NCBI GenBank assembly: GCA_020641055.1
Contig: CP067345.1
Span: 1,605,317-1,669,316, forward strand
Direction of reading: 5' to 3'
Source of the DNA: Clostridioides sp. ES-S-0010-02
Lineage (GTDB): Bacteria > Bacillota > Clostridia > Peptostreptococcales > Peptostreptococcaceae
Length of the DNA stretch: 64,000 nt
The notes under the pieces are model-generated. The model was not told where the DNA came from and did no database searches. It saw nothing but the letters and a program-made list of their open reading frames with translations. Shown here piece by piece: positions 25,419-34,015 of the stretch; within the stretch, counting starts at the first letter, position 1, and every line of letters starts with the position of its first letter. The position numbers and the translations under genes are program-made.

Positions 25419-26876
25419 TTAGCTAGCTAGATTTGTATCCGTTTTGCTTTTTAGTTTTCTGCCATAGTATACAGTTAAAACAGCATACAAAACAGTAAAA
25501 ATGGTAGCTAAAATATATGATATATTTATACTTAAGTTAAATCCAATTTGAGCATTGAATATATAACTAGAAATTACAAAAGAATAAAACATACCTGGGA
25601 TTAAGCTTATGATATAATTTTTTTCTTTTATTATAAGATAAACTGTAATCATAGCAAAGGCGAATATAGCAATAGTTTGGTTACTCCAAGAGAAATATCT
25701 CCATAATATATTAAATCCAGAAGTGCTAAGTTTTGCAAATATAAGGATGGCTATAACAGGAATAAATATACAGATTGATAATATAACACGATGTTTCTTT
25801 TCTTTTTGGTCATAATGGAAATAATCTGCAAGCATTAATCTTAAAGATCTTAAAGCTGTATCTCCAGAAGTTATTGGTAAAACAATAACACCTATTATAG
25901 CTATAATACCACCAACAGAACCAAGTAAGTCTCTAGCAACTAAACCTATTACATCAGGAGAACCTATTAATTCACTAGGTATTCCTTTATTGTAAATACC
26001 CATAGCAGCTGCCGCCCAAATCATGGCAATTAAACCTTCCAAAATCATCATATTATAAAAAGTGCTTCTACCTTCTTTTTCATTTGAAACTGATCTTGCT
26101 ATAAGAGTAGCTTGAGTTGAGTGGAATCCAGAAACAATACCACAAGCAACTGTAACAAAGAATGTAGGGATAAGAGGAATTCCATTAGGATGGATACCTT
26201 TCCAATTTGCTAGGCTTAAATTGGCTAAGTCATAACCCTGTGTAAATATTCCAATTCCAACACCAGCAGCAGATAAAAGTAGAATGGCTCCAAATATTGG
26301 ATATATTTTTCCTATTATTTTATCAATTGGAAATAGTGTTGCACATAAATAATATACAAAGATGATTCCATAAACTATCCAAACGACTGGATTATTGATA
26401 GTTGATTTCATATTTAGAATTTGAGTAACTACCAAATCTCCAGGTGTATAAATAAAAACTGCACCAACCAAAAGCATTAATAAGCAAAGGAAGATATTAT
26501 AAACTTGAAAGACCTTATTACCTAAAAATCTGCTGATAAGAGAAGGCATCTGTGCTCCTTTTTCTCTTATACTAATCATTCCACTCATATAGTCATGTAA
26601 AGCTCCTCCTAATACACAACCAATAGGAATTAGTATAAACGCAATTGGACCAAATAAAATACCTTGTATAGGTCCTAAAATCGGTCCTGTACCAGCTATA
26701 TTAAGCAACTCAATAAGACTATTTTTCCATTTTTTCATTGGAACATAGTCTACTCCATCACTCTGAGCAAGTGCAGGTGTTTTTCTGTCATCTGGGCCAA
26801 ATACTTTTTCACAATAAGCGCCGTATAAAGCACCTCCTATTAGTAAAATAGCCAAACCAATTAAGAATGTTGTCAT
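25419..26876 (-). CDS. cstA: CstA-family carbon starvation / pyruvate or peptide transporter
   Basis: A 485-residue protein with about 13 membrane helices. It has the CstA N-terminal GGALYGAYCEKVFGPDD, the NIAGTGPILGPIQG motif and the ISGFHSTQ-like motif (GIVSGFHSTQATLIARS), and a C-terminal five-helix extension. I chose ATG 26876 over ATG 26918 because GGGGTGATG lies directly before it. Family members take up pyruvate or peptides. A terminator follows. Confidence 0.85.
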   Translation of the reverse strand: MTTFLIGLAILLIGGALYGAYCEKVFGPDDRKTPALAQSDGVDYVPMKKWKNSLIELLNIAGTGPILGPIQGILFGPIAFILIPIGCVLGGALHDYMSGMISIREKGAQMPSLISRFLGNKVFQVYNIFLCLLMLLVGAVFIYTPGDLVVTQILNMKSTINNPVVWIVYGIIFVYYLCATLFPIDKIIGKIYPIFGAILLLSAAGVGIGIFTQGYDLANLSLANWKGIHPNGIPLIPTFFVTVACGIVSGFHSTQATLIARSVSNEKEGRSTFYNMMILEGLIAMIWAAAAMGIYNKGIPSELIGSPDVIGLVARDLLGSVGGIIAIIGVIVLPITSGDTALRSLRLMLADYFHYDQKEKKHRVILSICIFIPVIAILIFAKLSTSGFNILWRYFSWSNQTIAIFAFAMITVYLIIKEKNYIISLIPGMFYSFVISSYIFNAQIGFNLSINISYILATIFTVLYAVLTVYYGRKLKSKTDTNLAS

Positions 26877-27218
26877 AACATCACCCCATTTATAAATTTT
26901 TTTGGATTCTGTATACATATTGTCTGAATGTGTAAGTTTTTATAAGATTTTATACTTAAAACACTTACAAATTCTATAAAGTATTAAAACTAATATAATT
27001 TCAGAAATAAATACATATACATAATCATGCACTTAGTATACAGGTATTTGGAAAAAAATTCAATATTATAACAAGAAAGAATATAAAAAATATTCTGATA
27101 ATATTCTACAAAAAATTAAAAAATACAAAAAAAATAATTTAAATAGAGGTAAAAAAATGATAAATTAATTGATAGTGTAAGTGTCTATATCTTAACAATA
27201 TTAAGAGGTCTAAAATTC
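26877..27218. other. divergent intergenic region between cstA and nadA
   Basis: The region serves as upstream DNA for both cstA and nadABC. Only the nadA promoter and operator at its right end were recognised; the rest is AT-rich with A runs. Confidence 0.4.
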
Positions 27219-27247
27219 TTGAAGAAAAAATAGTCAAGTGATATAAT
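27219..27247 (+). promoter_or_regulatory. nadABC promoter
   Basis: TTGAAG (27219-27224), a 17-base spacer and TATAAT (27242-27247), about 50 bases before the nadA start. Confidence 0.8.
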
Positions 27248-27257
27248 GAATTTACAG

Positions 27258-27269
27258 GTGTATATACAC
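27258..27269 (+). promoter_or_regulatory. palindromic operator at the nadA transcription start
   Basis: GTGTATATACAC is a perfect 12-bp palindrome 10 bases after the -10 element, where a repressor would block transcription. A NiaR-type niacin repressor is the natural candidate, which is an inference: its gene is not in the window. Confidence 0.5.
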
Positions 27270-27295
27270 TAGTACATATAGAAAGCGGTGCAATT

Positions 27296-28210
27296 ATGGA
27301 TAAAGATTTAACATATCAAATCAAAGAGCTAAAGAAAGAAAAAAATGCAATAATACTTGCTCATTTTTATCAACCACCAGAAATACAAGAATTAGCAGAT
27401 GCAGTTGGAGATTCGTATTACTTAAGTGAAATTGCTAGAGATTGTAAAGAAGAAGTGGTTGTATTTTGTGGTGTGAGATTTATGGGAGAAAGTGCTAAGA
27501 TATTATCACCTGAAAAAACTGTATTGATGCCAGTAAGTAACGCTGGATGTGCTATGGCAGATATGGTAGATGAAGAAGGCGTGATAAAACTAAAACAACA
27601 GTATCCAAATGCTTTGGTTGTATGTTATATAAACTCTACAGCTAAAGTTAAAGCACATTGTGATGTTTCAGTTACATCATCTAGTGCAATTAAAATATTA
27701 GAAAACATAGATAATAAAGAAATTATATTCCTCCCAGACAAGAACCTAGGAGGATATATTGCAGAAAAATTCCCTAATAAAGAATTTATATTTTGGGATG
27801 GATATTGTAAATATCACAACAATATAAAAGTTGCAGAAATAATTGAATTAAAAGAAAAGTATAAAGATGCAGAAGTATTGGTACATCCAGAATGTAAAAA
27901 AGAAATAAGAGACTTAGGTGATTATGTAGGTAGTACATCAGGAATAATAAAATATGCTACTAACAGCAAAAATACAGATTTTATAATAGCAACTGAAGAG
28001 GGTATCTTACATGAATTAAAGAAAAACAATCCTAATAAAAATTTTTATATTCCTGGTGGAAGAATACTATGTACAGATATGAAAAAAACAACATTAGAGA
28101 ATTTGTATAGTACTCTTAAAAATATGGAAAACGAAGTTATTGTAGAAGATGAAATTATGGAAAAGGCTTTAAATTCACTGCTTAATATGCACAGATTAGC
28201 AGAAGGATAG
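27296..28210 (+). CDS. nadA: quinolinate synthase A
   Basis: A 304-residue [4Fe-4S] enzyme that condenses iminoaspartate with dihydroxyacetone phosphate to quinolinate. The family motifs are present: ILAHFYQPPEIQELAD, FCGVRFMGESAKIL, VSNAGCAMADM with one cluster Cys, VHPECKKE with the second, and GRILCTDMKKTT with the third. First gene of nadABC; 12 bases separate it from nadB. Confidence 0.95.
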   Translation: MDKDLTYQIKELKKEKNAIILAHFYQPPEIQELADAVGDSYYLSEIARDCKEEVVVFCGVRFMGESAKILSPEKTVLMPVSNAGCAMADMVDEEGVIKLKQQYPNALVVCYINSTAKVKAHCDVSVTSSSAIKILENIDNKEIIFLPDKNLGGYIAEKFPNKEFIFWDGYCKYHNNIKVAEIIELKEKYKDAEVLVHPECKKEIRDLGDYVGSTSGIIKYATNSKNTDFIIATEEGILHELKKNNPNKNFYIPGGRILCTDMKKTTLENLYSTLKNMENEVIVEDEIMEKALNSLLNMHRLAEG

Positions 28211-28222
28211 AGGGATAGACTT

Positions 28223-29524
28223 ATGAATTTAGAACAGGATGTTTTAATAATTGGAAGTGGTGTTTCGGGACTATATTGTGCATTAAATTTGGATAAAAAT
28301 TTAAATGTGTTAGTAGTATCAAAATCTACAATTGAAAACAACAATACATATCTTGCACAAGGAGGAATTTCAACTGCTAGAAATATTGATGATATAGAAT
28401 CTTTTGTAGAAGATACAATGAAGGCTGGTCAGTATAAAAATAGGGTTGAAGCAGTCAAAGTTCTTGCAGATGAATCTATAGAAAATGTAGGTCAAATAGT
28501 AGACTATGGTATGCCTTTAGACAAAGAAAATGGAGAGATAGACTATACAAGAGAGGGAGCTCATAGCGTAAATAGAATAGTTCATAGCAAAGATAATACA
28601 GGAGAAGTTGTTTTTAAGACTCTATTAAAAGAAGCTAAAACTAGGGAAAATATAACTCTTATAGAAGATGCTTATCTTTTAGATATATTAAAAGATGGTA
28701 ATAAGTGTATAGGAGCTAGAATTTTTAAGTCTCAAAAAGAAATTCATATCTTTTCAAAGGTAGTAGTTTTAGCTACAGGTGGAATTGGTGGACTTTTTAA
28801 AAATTCTACGAATCAAAGACACCTTACAGGAGATGGAATTGCTATAGCATTAAGAAATAATATTAAAATAGAAAATTTAGAATATATTCAAATACACCCA
28901 ACAGCTTTCTATGAAGAAAATAGTGAAGGTAGAAGGATGCTTATATCTGAATCTTTGAGAGGAGAAGGGGCTAAACTTTTAAACAAAAACAAAAAAAGAT
29001 TTGTAGATGAACTTCTTCCAAGAGATGTAGTTTCAAAAGCTATTTTTGAACAAATGGAAAAAGATGATTTGCCTTATGTATATTTAGATGCAACACACTT
29101 AGATAGTGAATATTTAATCAATAGATTTTCTTTTATATACAATGAATGTTTAAATAGAGGAACAGATATAACCAAAGAATATATAAAAGTATCTCCTGCA
29201 CAACATTATTTTATGGGAGGGATACATGTTGATTTAGATTCAAAAACATCTATGGAGAACCTATATGCAGTGGGTGAAATTAGTTGTACAGGTGTTCATG
29301 GAGCTAATCGACTAGCAAGTAATTCACTACTTGAAGGTCTTGTATTTTCAAAAAGAGCAGCTAAAAATATAAACTCAGTTATAGGTAGTATAGAAGTGAA
29401 GTTTATAGAAGTAGCAAATATAGAGGTGGATGTAGAAAAAATAAAGGAAGAGAATAAAATATTAGTTATAAAAGAAATAGAAAGAACAAGTGAGGATTTT
29501 GGCGATGAATTATTTGATTATTGA
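28223..29524 (+). CDS. nadB: L-aspartate oxidase
   Basis: An FAD enzyme of 433 residues that makes iminoaspartate for NadA. It has the N-terminal GSGVSGLYCAL dinucleotide site, SKSTIENNNTYLAQGGIS, the substrate region HRIVHSKD-like NRIVHSKDNTGE, and GEISCTGVHGANRLASNSLLEGL. It is about 100 residues shorter than E. coli NadB, lacking most of the C-terminal helical domain, as in other clostridial proteins. Under anaerobic conditions fumarate is the likely acceptor. The 3' end overlaps nadC. Confidence 0.93.
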   Translation: MNLEQDVLIIGSGVSGLYCALNLDKNLNVLVVSKSTIENNNTYLAQGGISTARNIDDIESFVEDTMKAGQYKNRVEAVKVLADESIENVGQIVDYGMPLDKENGEIDYTREGAHSVNRIVHSKDNTGEVVFKTLLKEAKTRENITLIEDAYLLDILKDGNKCIGARIFKSQKEIHIFSKVVVLATGGIGGLFKNSTNQRHLTGDGIAIALRNNIKIENLEYIQIHPTAFYEENSEGRRMLISESLRGEGAKLLNKNKKRFVDELLPRDVVSKAIFEQMEKDDLPYVYLDATHLDSEYLINRFSFIYNECLNRGTDITKEYIKVSPAQHYFMGGIHVDLDSKTSMENLYAVGEISCTGVHGANRLASNSLLEGLVFSKRAAKNINSVIGSIEVKFIEVANIEVDVEKIKEENKILVIKEIERTSEDFGDELFDY

Positions 29525-30341
29525 TAAAATGATACAAGATGCTTTAATAGAAGATGTTCCAAGTGAGGATATAACAACTAATTCTATTGTAGATGAAGAT
29601 TCTAAGTCTACTGTAGATTTAATTTGTAAACAAGATGGTATAATAGCGGGTTTAGGTGTGTTTAAAAGGGTTTTTGAAATACTTGGAGATGTAGAGGTAG
29701 AGTTGTATAAAAATGATGGCGATAGGGTAAATAATGCAGAAAAGATAGCTGTATTAACTGGAAATACTAGAAACTTACTTGTGGGAGAACGTGTAGCGTT
29801 AAATTATTTACAAAGAATGAGCGGAATAGCTACTGCTACAAGTATGTATGTGGAAAAACTTGAAGGTACAAATACTAAACTATTGGATAGTAGAAAAACA
29901 ATACCTAATCTTAGAATTTTAGACAAATATTCTGTAAAAGTAGGTGGAGGATGCAATCATAGATTTAATTTATCTGATGGAATATTACTTAAAGATAATC
30001 ATATTGGAGCTGCAGGTGGCGTCAAAAACGCAGTTGAATTAGCTAGAAAAAACACATCTTTTGTCAGAAAAATAGAGGTAGAAGTGGAAACTCTAGAAAT
30101 GGTAAAAGAAGCTATAGAAGCTAAAGCAGATATAATAATGTTAGATAATATGAATTTGGAGACAGCAAAAAAGGCTATAGAAATGATAAATGGGAGAGCA
30201 GTTGTAGAGTTTTCTGGAAATGTAAATTTAGATACAATAGAATCTATAGGAAAAATTGGTGTTGATGTTGTCTCTGTGGGAGCGCTTACACACTCAGTGA
30301 AAGCACTTGATATAAGTATGAAAAACTTAAGAAATATATAA
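29505..30341 (+). CDS. nadC: quinolinate phosphoribosyltransferase (carboxylating)
   Basis: A 278-residue enzyme converting quinolinate and PRPP to nicotinate mononucleotide. Family motifs include EDVPSEDITT, ERVALNYLQRMSGIAT, DSRKTIPNLR, GGGCNHRFNLSDGILLKDNH and VEVETLE. I chose ATG 29505, five codons inside the open frame, because GAGGA precedes it. The start then overlaps the nadB end by 20 bases, so translation is coupled. Confidence 0.94.
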   Translation: MNYLIIDKMIQDALIEDVPSEDITTNSIVDEDSKSTVDLICKQDGIIAGLGVFKRVFEILGDVEVELYKNDGDRVNNAEKIAVLTGNTRNLLVGERVALNYLQRMSGIATATSMYVEKLEGTNTKLLDSRKTIPNLRILDKYSVKVGGGCNHRFNLSDGILLKDNHIGAAGGVKNAVELARKNTSFVRKIEVEVETLEMVKEAIEAKADIIMLDNMNLETAKKAIEMINGRAVVEFSGNVNLDTIESIGKIGVDVVSVGALTHSVKALDISMKNLRNI

Positions 30342-30409
30342 GACAGGACTAAAATAAATTTAATAAAAAAGTATTGAACAGATTTAATTTAATAATGTGA
30401 TAAATAATT

Positions 30410-30457
30410 AAAATAGATTACTTAAATAAGCTAGATAAATTTAAGTAATCTATTTTT
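30410..30457 (+). terminator. terminator after nadABC
   Basis: AAATAGATTACTTAAA pairs with TTTAAGTAATCTATTT and is followed by a T run. Confidence 0.8.
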
Positions 30458-30558
30458 TATTTATTAAAGTTAACCAAAATGATGAAATAATCAAAAAATA
30501 ATTGAATAAATATAGAAAAACACTATATTTCTATTGGATAATATTGTTATTATCTATT

Positions 30559-30587
30559 TTACAGATAAATACGAATAAACTTATAAT
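30559..30587 (+). promoter_or_regulatory. promoter for the sao cluster
   Basis: TTACAG (30559-30564), 17 bases, TATAAT (30582-30587), 60 bases before saoD. No metal-regulator dyad was recognised near it. Confidence 0.55.
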
Positions 30588-30646
30588 ATAATTACATATG
30601 TAAAATTTTGTATAAAATTTAGATAAAAAGTATAGGGGGAATAAAA

Positions 30647-30979
30647 ATGAAAGTAGCTTATATTTTTAGTAGTACTAACTCACATAAAATTCTAGACAAA
30701 ATGATAATACCACAATTAGAACAAGGAACTCATGGAGTAGATGTCCTAGGTATGTTTTTCTTTATGGATAATACCTTATTTTTGTCTAAAGGTAACCCAG
30801 TGGGAGAAAGATTAAGTAAATTGCATGAAAAGACAGATATGATAATAATGGCTTGTGACCAGTGTGCTATAGAAAGAGGGATAGAGGATAATTTGGTCGA
30901 TGGAGCTACAATTGGATGTTTCCCAAATTTATATGCTTGTTTAGGTGGTGCAGGTGTAGACCAAGTTATAACATTATAA
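30647..30979 (+). CDS. saoD: DsrE-related protein SaoD
   Basis: A 110-residue DsrE/DsrF-like sulfur-relay protein: N-terminal strand MKVAYIFSSTNSH and a Cys pair in MACDQCAIERGI near the middle, the position of the sulfur-carrying Cys in DsrE proteins, plus two further Cys (IGCFPNLYACLGGAG). It is the first gene of the selenoprotein-rich cluster. The name follows its match in position and type to the sao gene set of C. difficile as I recall it. A hairpin separates it from saoT, so it may be made in larger amounts. Confidence 0.7.
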   Translation: MKVAYIFSSTNSHKILDKMIIPQLEQGTHGVDVLGMFFFMDNTLFLSKGNPVGERLSKLHEKTDMIIMACDQCAIERGIEDNLVDGATIGCFPNLYACLGGAGVDQVITL

Positions 30980-30994
30980 AATCTTGCGGAATAC

Positions 30995-31027
30995 AATCCA
31001 TAGAAAAAATTTTTCTGTGGATTATTT
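30995..31027 (+). terminator. attenuator-like hairpin between saoD and saoT
   Basis: AATCCATAGAAAAA pairs with TTTTTCTGTGGATT (one G-T pair), followed by ATTTT. It lies inside the presumed operon and may reduce read-through to the selenoprotein genes. Confidence 0.55.
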
Positions 31028-31066
31028 TAAGTAAAAGATAAATTGTTTAGAGTAGGGGATGAACAA

Positions 31067-31324
31067 ATGTCTAAAATTTTAGTTGAATTCATAAATACTT
31101 GACCATCTTGTGATGAGCATGGAGTGTTTATAAAAAAAATTTCTGAGAAGTATACTAACAAGTTAGAAGTAAAACTTTACCAAGCAGGTAAAGATTTCTC
31201 ATATGTCAAGAAGTATGGAATCATAACAAAAGGAACCTTAATAATAAACCAAAAAAAGAAGTATGATAGATTAAACAAAGATACCATTGAAAAGGCAATA
31301 GTAGAAGCTATAAATAATAGTTAA
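31067..31324 (+). CDS. saoT: thioredoxin-like selenoprotein SaoT (UxxC)
   Basis: Read with the TGA at 31100-31102 as selenocysteine, the frame gives 85 residues starting MSKILVEFINTU. Sec12 and Cys15 form a U-P-S-C redox motif at the end of the first strand, the position of CxxC in thioredoxin/glutaredoxin folds. The remainder has a thioredoxin-like order of helix and strand (DFSYVKKYGIITKGTLIINQ, with a cis-Pro position not clear). A caller that stops at TGA sees only a fragment from 31124. It starts at ATG 31067 after AGGGGATGAACAA. Likely role: reducing partner for the other Sao proteins. Confidence 0.85.
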
Positions 31325-31350
31325 AAGTTTAAAAATTAGGAGCAGTAAAA

Positions 31351-32436
31351 ATGAATATATTAGAAATTGTTTTAAGTGGAGTGAAAAACACTGTGGTAGC
31401 TTCTATAGTTACACTAAATGGAGCATCAGGATGGCTTATGATAAGTTTTATATTGGCAGGAGTTCTTCACAATGTTTTAACGCCAAAAAGGTTTCAAAAG
31501 CAACTTGGAAATAAGAAGTTTTCTTCTCTGATTAAAAGCACTATTTCAGGAATGTTTTTACCAATTTGTAGTTGTGGCGTAATACCATTGGGCATAAGTA
31601 TGTATTATTCGGGAGCATACTTAGGGCCAGTACTTGCCTTTATGACATCAACTCCAATAATAAATCCAATAGCTGTAGTTCTTTGTTTAGGTCTTTTGGG
31701 ACCTAAAATTACAATCATTTATCTTATATCTGGATTTTTAGTACCATTTTTAGTAGGAGTTTTGGGGAATACCTTTGGAAAAGAAGAATTATTTTTGCAA
31801 AATGACTCAGATGAAGAAGCTATAGAATTAGAAGAAGAAAAGAGAAGCTTTATAGAAAATATGGTTGATGGGCTTAAATGGTCCTTTGGAGAGTTAGCAC
31901 TTACTATTAGTAAATATGTAATAATGGGAATGCTTTTTGCGGGATTTATAACAACAATTTTTCCAAATAGTATAATTCAAAAATACTTAGGAAATCCAGG
32001 TTTACTATCTCTTGGAAGTATATCAATACTTGCATGTGTTATGTATGTATGTGCTGTAGGACATATTCCATTTATAGCAGCCCTTGTTGCAAGTGGAGCA
32101 TCTCCTGGGATAGCGATAACATTTTTGATAGCTGGTGCAGCGACAAACTTACCAGAACTTATAAGTATGTGTAAACTTATTGGAAAAAGAACTGTTGTTA
32201 TATATTCAGTTACACTAACACTCTGTTCAATAATAATAGGTTATATAACCAATTTACTTTTGGCAAACAACAATACTGTGAATTTAGAGACAACAAATTC
32301 TTCAATACAATTAGCAAATAAACTAATGTTAAATATACCAGATAGTTTTGAATATATATGCACTATTTTGATTATTTTATTTGCACTTAAAGCAGTAATA
32401 CCAAAGATGAAAGAGGTCATAGGAAATCATGCTTAA
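31351..32436 (+). CDS. saoE: efflux permease SaoE (ArsP/UPF0718-like)
   Basis: A 361-residue membrane protein of the predicted-permease family that includes the organoarsenical exporter ArsP. It has about eight to ten helices in two blocks, the conserved Cys-rich turn FLPICSCGVIPLG and FMTSTPIINP in the first block, and GAATNLPELISM in the second. In ArsP-like proteins the Cys pair binds the metalloid. Here it probably exports a metal or organometal product. AGGAGCAG precedes the ATG, and its end overlaps saoC by eight bases. Confidence 0.8.
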   Translation: MNILEIVLSGVKNTVVASIVTLNGASGWLMISFILAGVLHNVLTPKRFQKQLGNKKFSSLIKSTISGMFLPICSCGVIPLGISMYYSGAYLGPVLAFMTSTPIINPIAVVLCLGLLGPKITIIYLISGFLVPFLVGVLGNTFGKEELFLQNDSDEEAIELEEEKRSFIENMVDGLKWSFGELALTISKYVIMGMLFAGFITTIFPNSIIQKYLGNPGLLSLGSISILACVMYVCAVGHIPFIAALVASGASPGIAITFLIAGAATNLPELISMCKLIGKRTVVIYSVTLTLCSIIIGYITNLLLANNNTVNLETTNSSIQLANKLMLNIPDSFEYICTILIILFALKAVIPKMKEVIGNHA

Positions 32437-32887
32437 AAAGGTAGTTATAATATCATGTGTAGTAATTGCATTAATAGTCTTATCAAGGGTAGTAGATGAT
32501 AACCTTAAACAAAATGACTCTATTCCAAATGTAAATCAAGAAACATTAACATATTTCAAGAAAAATCATAAGGAAGATATAATAACCTGTGCTGAAGAAG
32601 ACTTAAATAATGATGGAAAAAAAGATTTAGTAGTTATATATAAAAAAGGTAATAATTCAAATGAAATGGCAGTGGTAGTTTCTGATGAGGAGAGCCATTA
32701 TATAACAAAACCAATACCAGCACCTATAGAGAATCAAACTATAACTTTTAAAAATATTGATGAGAAGCTACCAATAGAAGTAATAGTGTCAGGTTCTAAA
32801 AATGGCAATGTAGGATACGCTATTTATAGAGTAGAGGGTAAAAAACTTGTCGCTTTATTTGGAGAAGATATGGACAAGTGTTGCTAA
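32429..32887 (+). CDS. saoC: membrane-anchored protein with C-terminal Cys-Cys, SaoC
   Basis: A 152-residue protein with one N-terminal membrane helix (about 5-20) and an extracytoplasmic part with an EF-hand-like DLNNDGKKDL repeat region. It ends MDKCC, so the last two residues are Cys. Such a tail is a soft-metal ligand or a redox tail; in related proteins one Cys can be Sec. It overlaps the saoE stop, and saoX begins 36 bases after it. No other family was recognised. Confidence 0.75.
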   Translation: MLKKVVIISCVVIALIVLSRVVDDNLKQNDSIPNVNQETLTYFKKNHKEDIITCAEEDLNNDGKKDLVVIYKKGNNSNEMAVVVSDEESHYITKPIPAPIENQTITFKNIDEKLPIEVIVSGSKNGNVGYAIYRVEGKKLVALFGEDMDKCC

Positions 32888-32922
32888 AAATAAAAATAAT
32901 ACATAAAAGAGGGGAAATTGAA

Positions 32923-34011
32923 ATGAAAGTATCTAAAAAGATTCAAGCATTAATCTTAGTTAGTGCAGTGGGGGCATTTATATTAACTGGATGTAGCAGT
33001 AAACCAAAGGAAGAGGGGAAAAAAGCTGGAAAAGATGATTATGCGATAACAGTAGGGTATTATAATTGTGACCATATGACAGCTGGACCAGTAGCAGAAG
33101 CAGCAGGAATATATAAAGATTTAGGTCTTAATGTAAAAACTGTTGGGAATGGTAAAGTTCCTGAAGCCATGGCAGCAGGTAAGATGGATGCTGGTTATAT
33201 AGGAACAAAGGGTCTAGTAGGAGCTATACCTAAAGGTTCACCAATAACAATAGCAGCAAATAATCACACTGGTGGGTCTGAATATTTAATAGTTTCAAAT
33301 GATATAAAAGAACCTAAGGATTTAGTGGGCAAAAAAATTGCAACAGATATGAGTGATTTCTTATGGATAAGTGATTATGGTCCAGAAACAGGTTTACCAA
33401 CTGACCCATCAAAATATGAAGTTGTAAATATGGATTCAGATAAAGATAAATATTTAGCTCTTAAAACTGGAAAGATACAAGCATTTACATCTTGTGACCC
33501 TTGGGGTTCTGTAGCTGAAAATGATGGAGTAGGAAAAATAATAGCATCAACTCAATATAAAGAAAAAGCTAATAATAAAGAATATAACTGTTGTTCATTC
33601 TCATTAAATAAAAACTTTATAAAAGAGCACCCAGACTTAGCAAAAAAATTGGTTTTAGCTCATACTAAAGCAATAGAATATATATATACAAATCCAGCAG
33701 AAGCAGCTAAAATATTTGCAAAATATTATAATGTAGAAGAAGAAGTTGCACTTAGAACTATTTATAAAAAGACAGTTGGAGAAGGTAGAACGCTTACTTG
33801 GAAAGTTACAGGAGAAGAATACAAAAACAATTTACAAATGTATAAAGATTTAAAGGCATTAGATGAGATACCTAAATATGAAGATACAATTGATACAAGC
33901 TTATTAGATTCTTGTGGGGCAGATGACTTTGATAAGTTTATAAAAGAAAAAGTTAATCCCAAATTTCCAGAAGGTATGAGTTATGAAGATTGGAAAGCAA
34001 AGGTATTATAA
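32923..34011 (+). CDS. saoX: ABC transporter substrate-binding lipoprotein (SaoX)
   Basis: A 362-residue lipoprotein with lipobox LTGC and a SsuA/NMT1-type substrate-binding fold (PVAEAAGIYKDLGLNV, GKVPEAMAAGKMDAGYIG, YEDWKAK). Cys in YYNCDHMTAG, near the start of the mature domain, could contact a soft metal. ATG 32923 is chosen since AGAGGGGAAATTGAA precedes it; the open frame extends 45 bases upstream into saoC. It is one of two different binding proteins for the same importer; the symbol is from memory and less certain than the function. Confidence 0.75.
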   Translation: MKVSKKIQALILVSAVGAFILTGCSSKPKEEGKKAGKDDYAITVGYYNCDHMTAGPVAEAAGIYKDLGLNVKTVGNGKVPEAMAAGKMDAGYIGTKGLVGAIPKGSPITIAANNHTGGSEYLIVSNDIKEPKDLVGKKIATDMSDFLWISDYGPETGLPTDPSKYEVVNMDSDKDKYLALKTGKIQAFTSCDPWGSVAENDGVGKIIASTQYKEKANNKEYNCCSFSLNKNFIKEHPDLAKKLVLAHTKAIEYIYTNPAEAAKIFAKYYNVEEEVALRTIYKKTVGEGRTLTWKVTGEEYKNNLQMYKDLKALDEIPKYEDTIDTSLLDSCGADDFDKFIKEKVNPKFPEGMSYEDWKAKVL

Positions 34012-34015
34012 ATAA

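Noticed and set aside
31124-31324. Short ORF taken as a separate gene starting at an internal ATT/ATG-like site
   Set aside because: It is the 3' part of saoT after the TGA selenocysteine codon; the upstream frame with its own ribosome site joins it without a gap.
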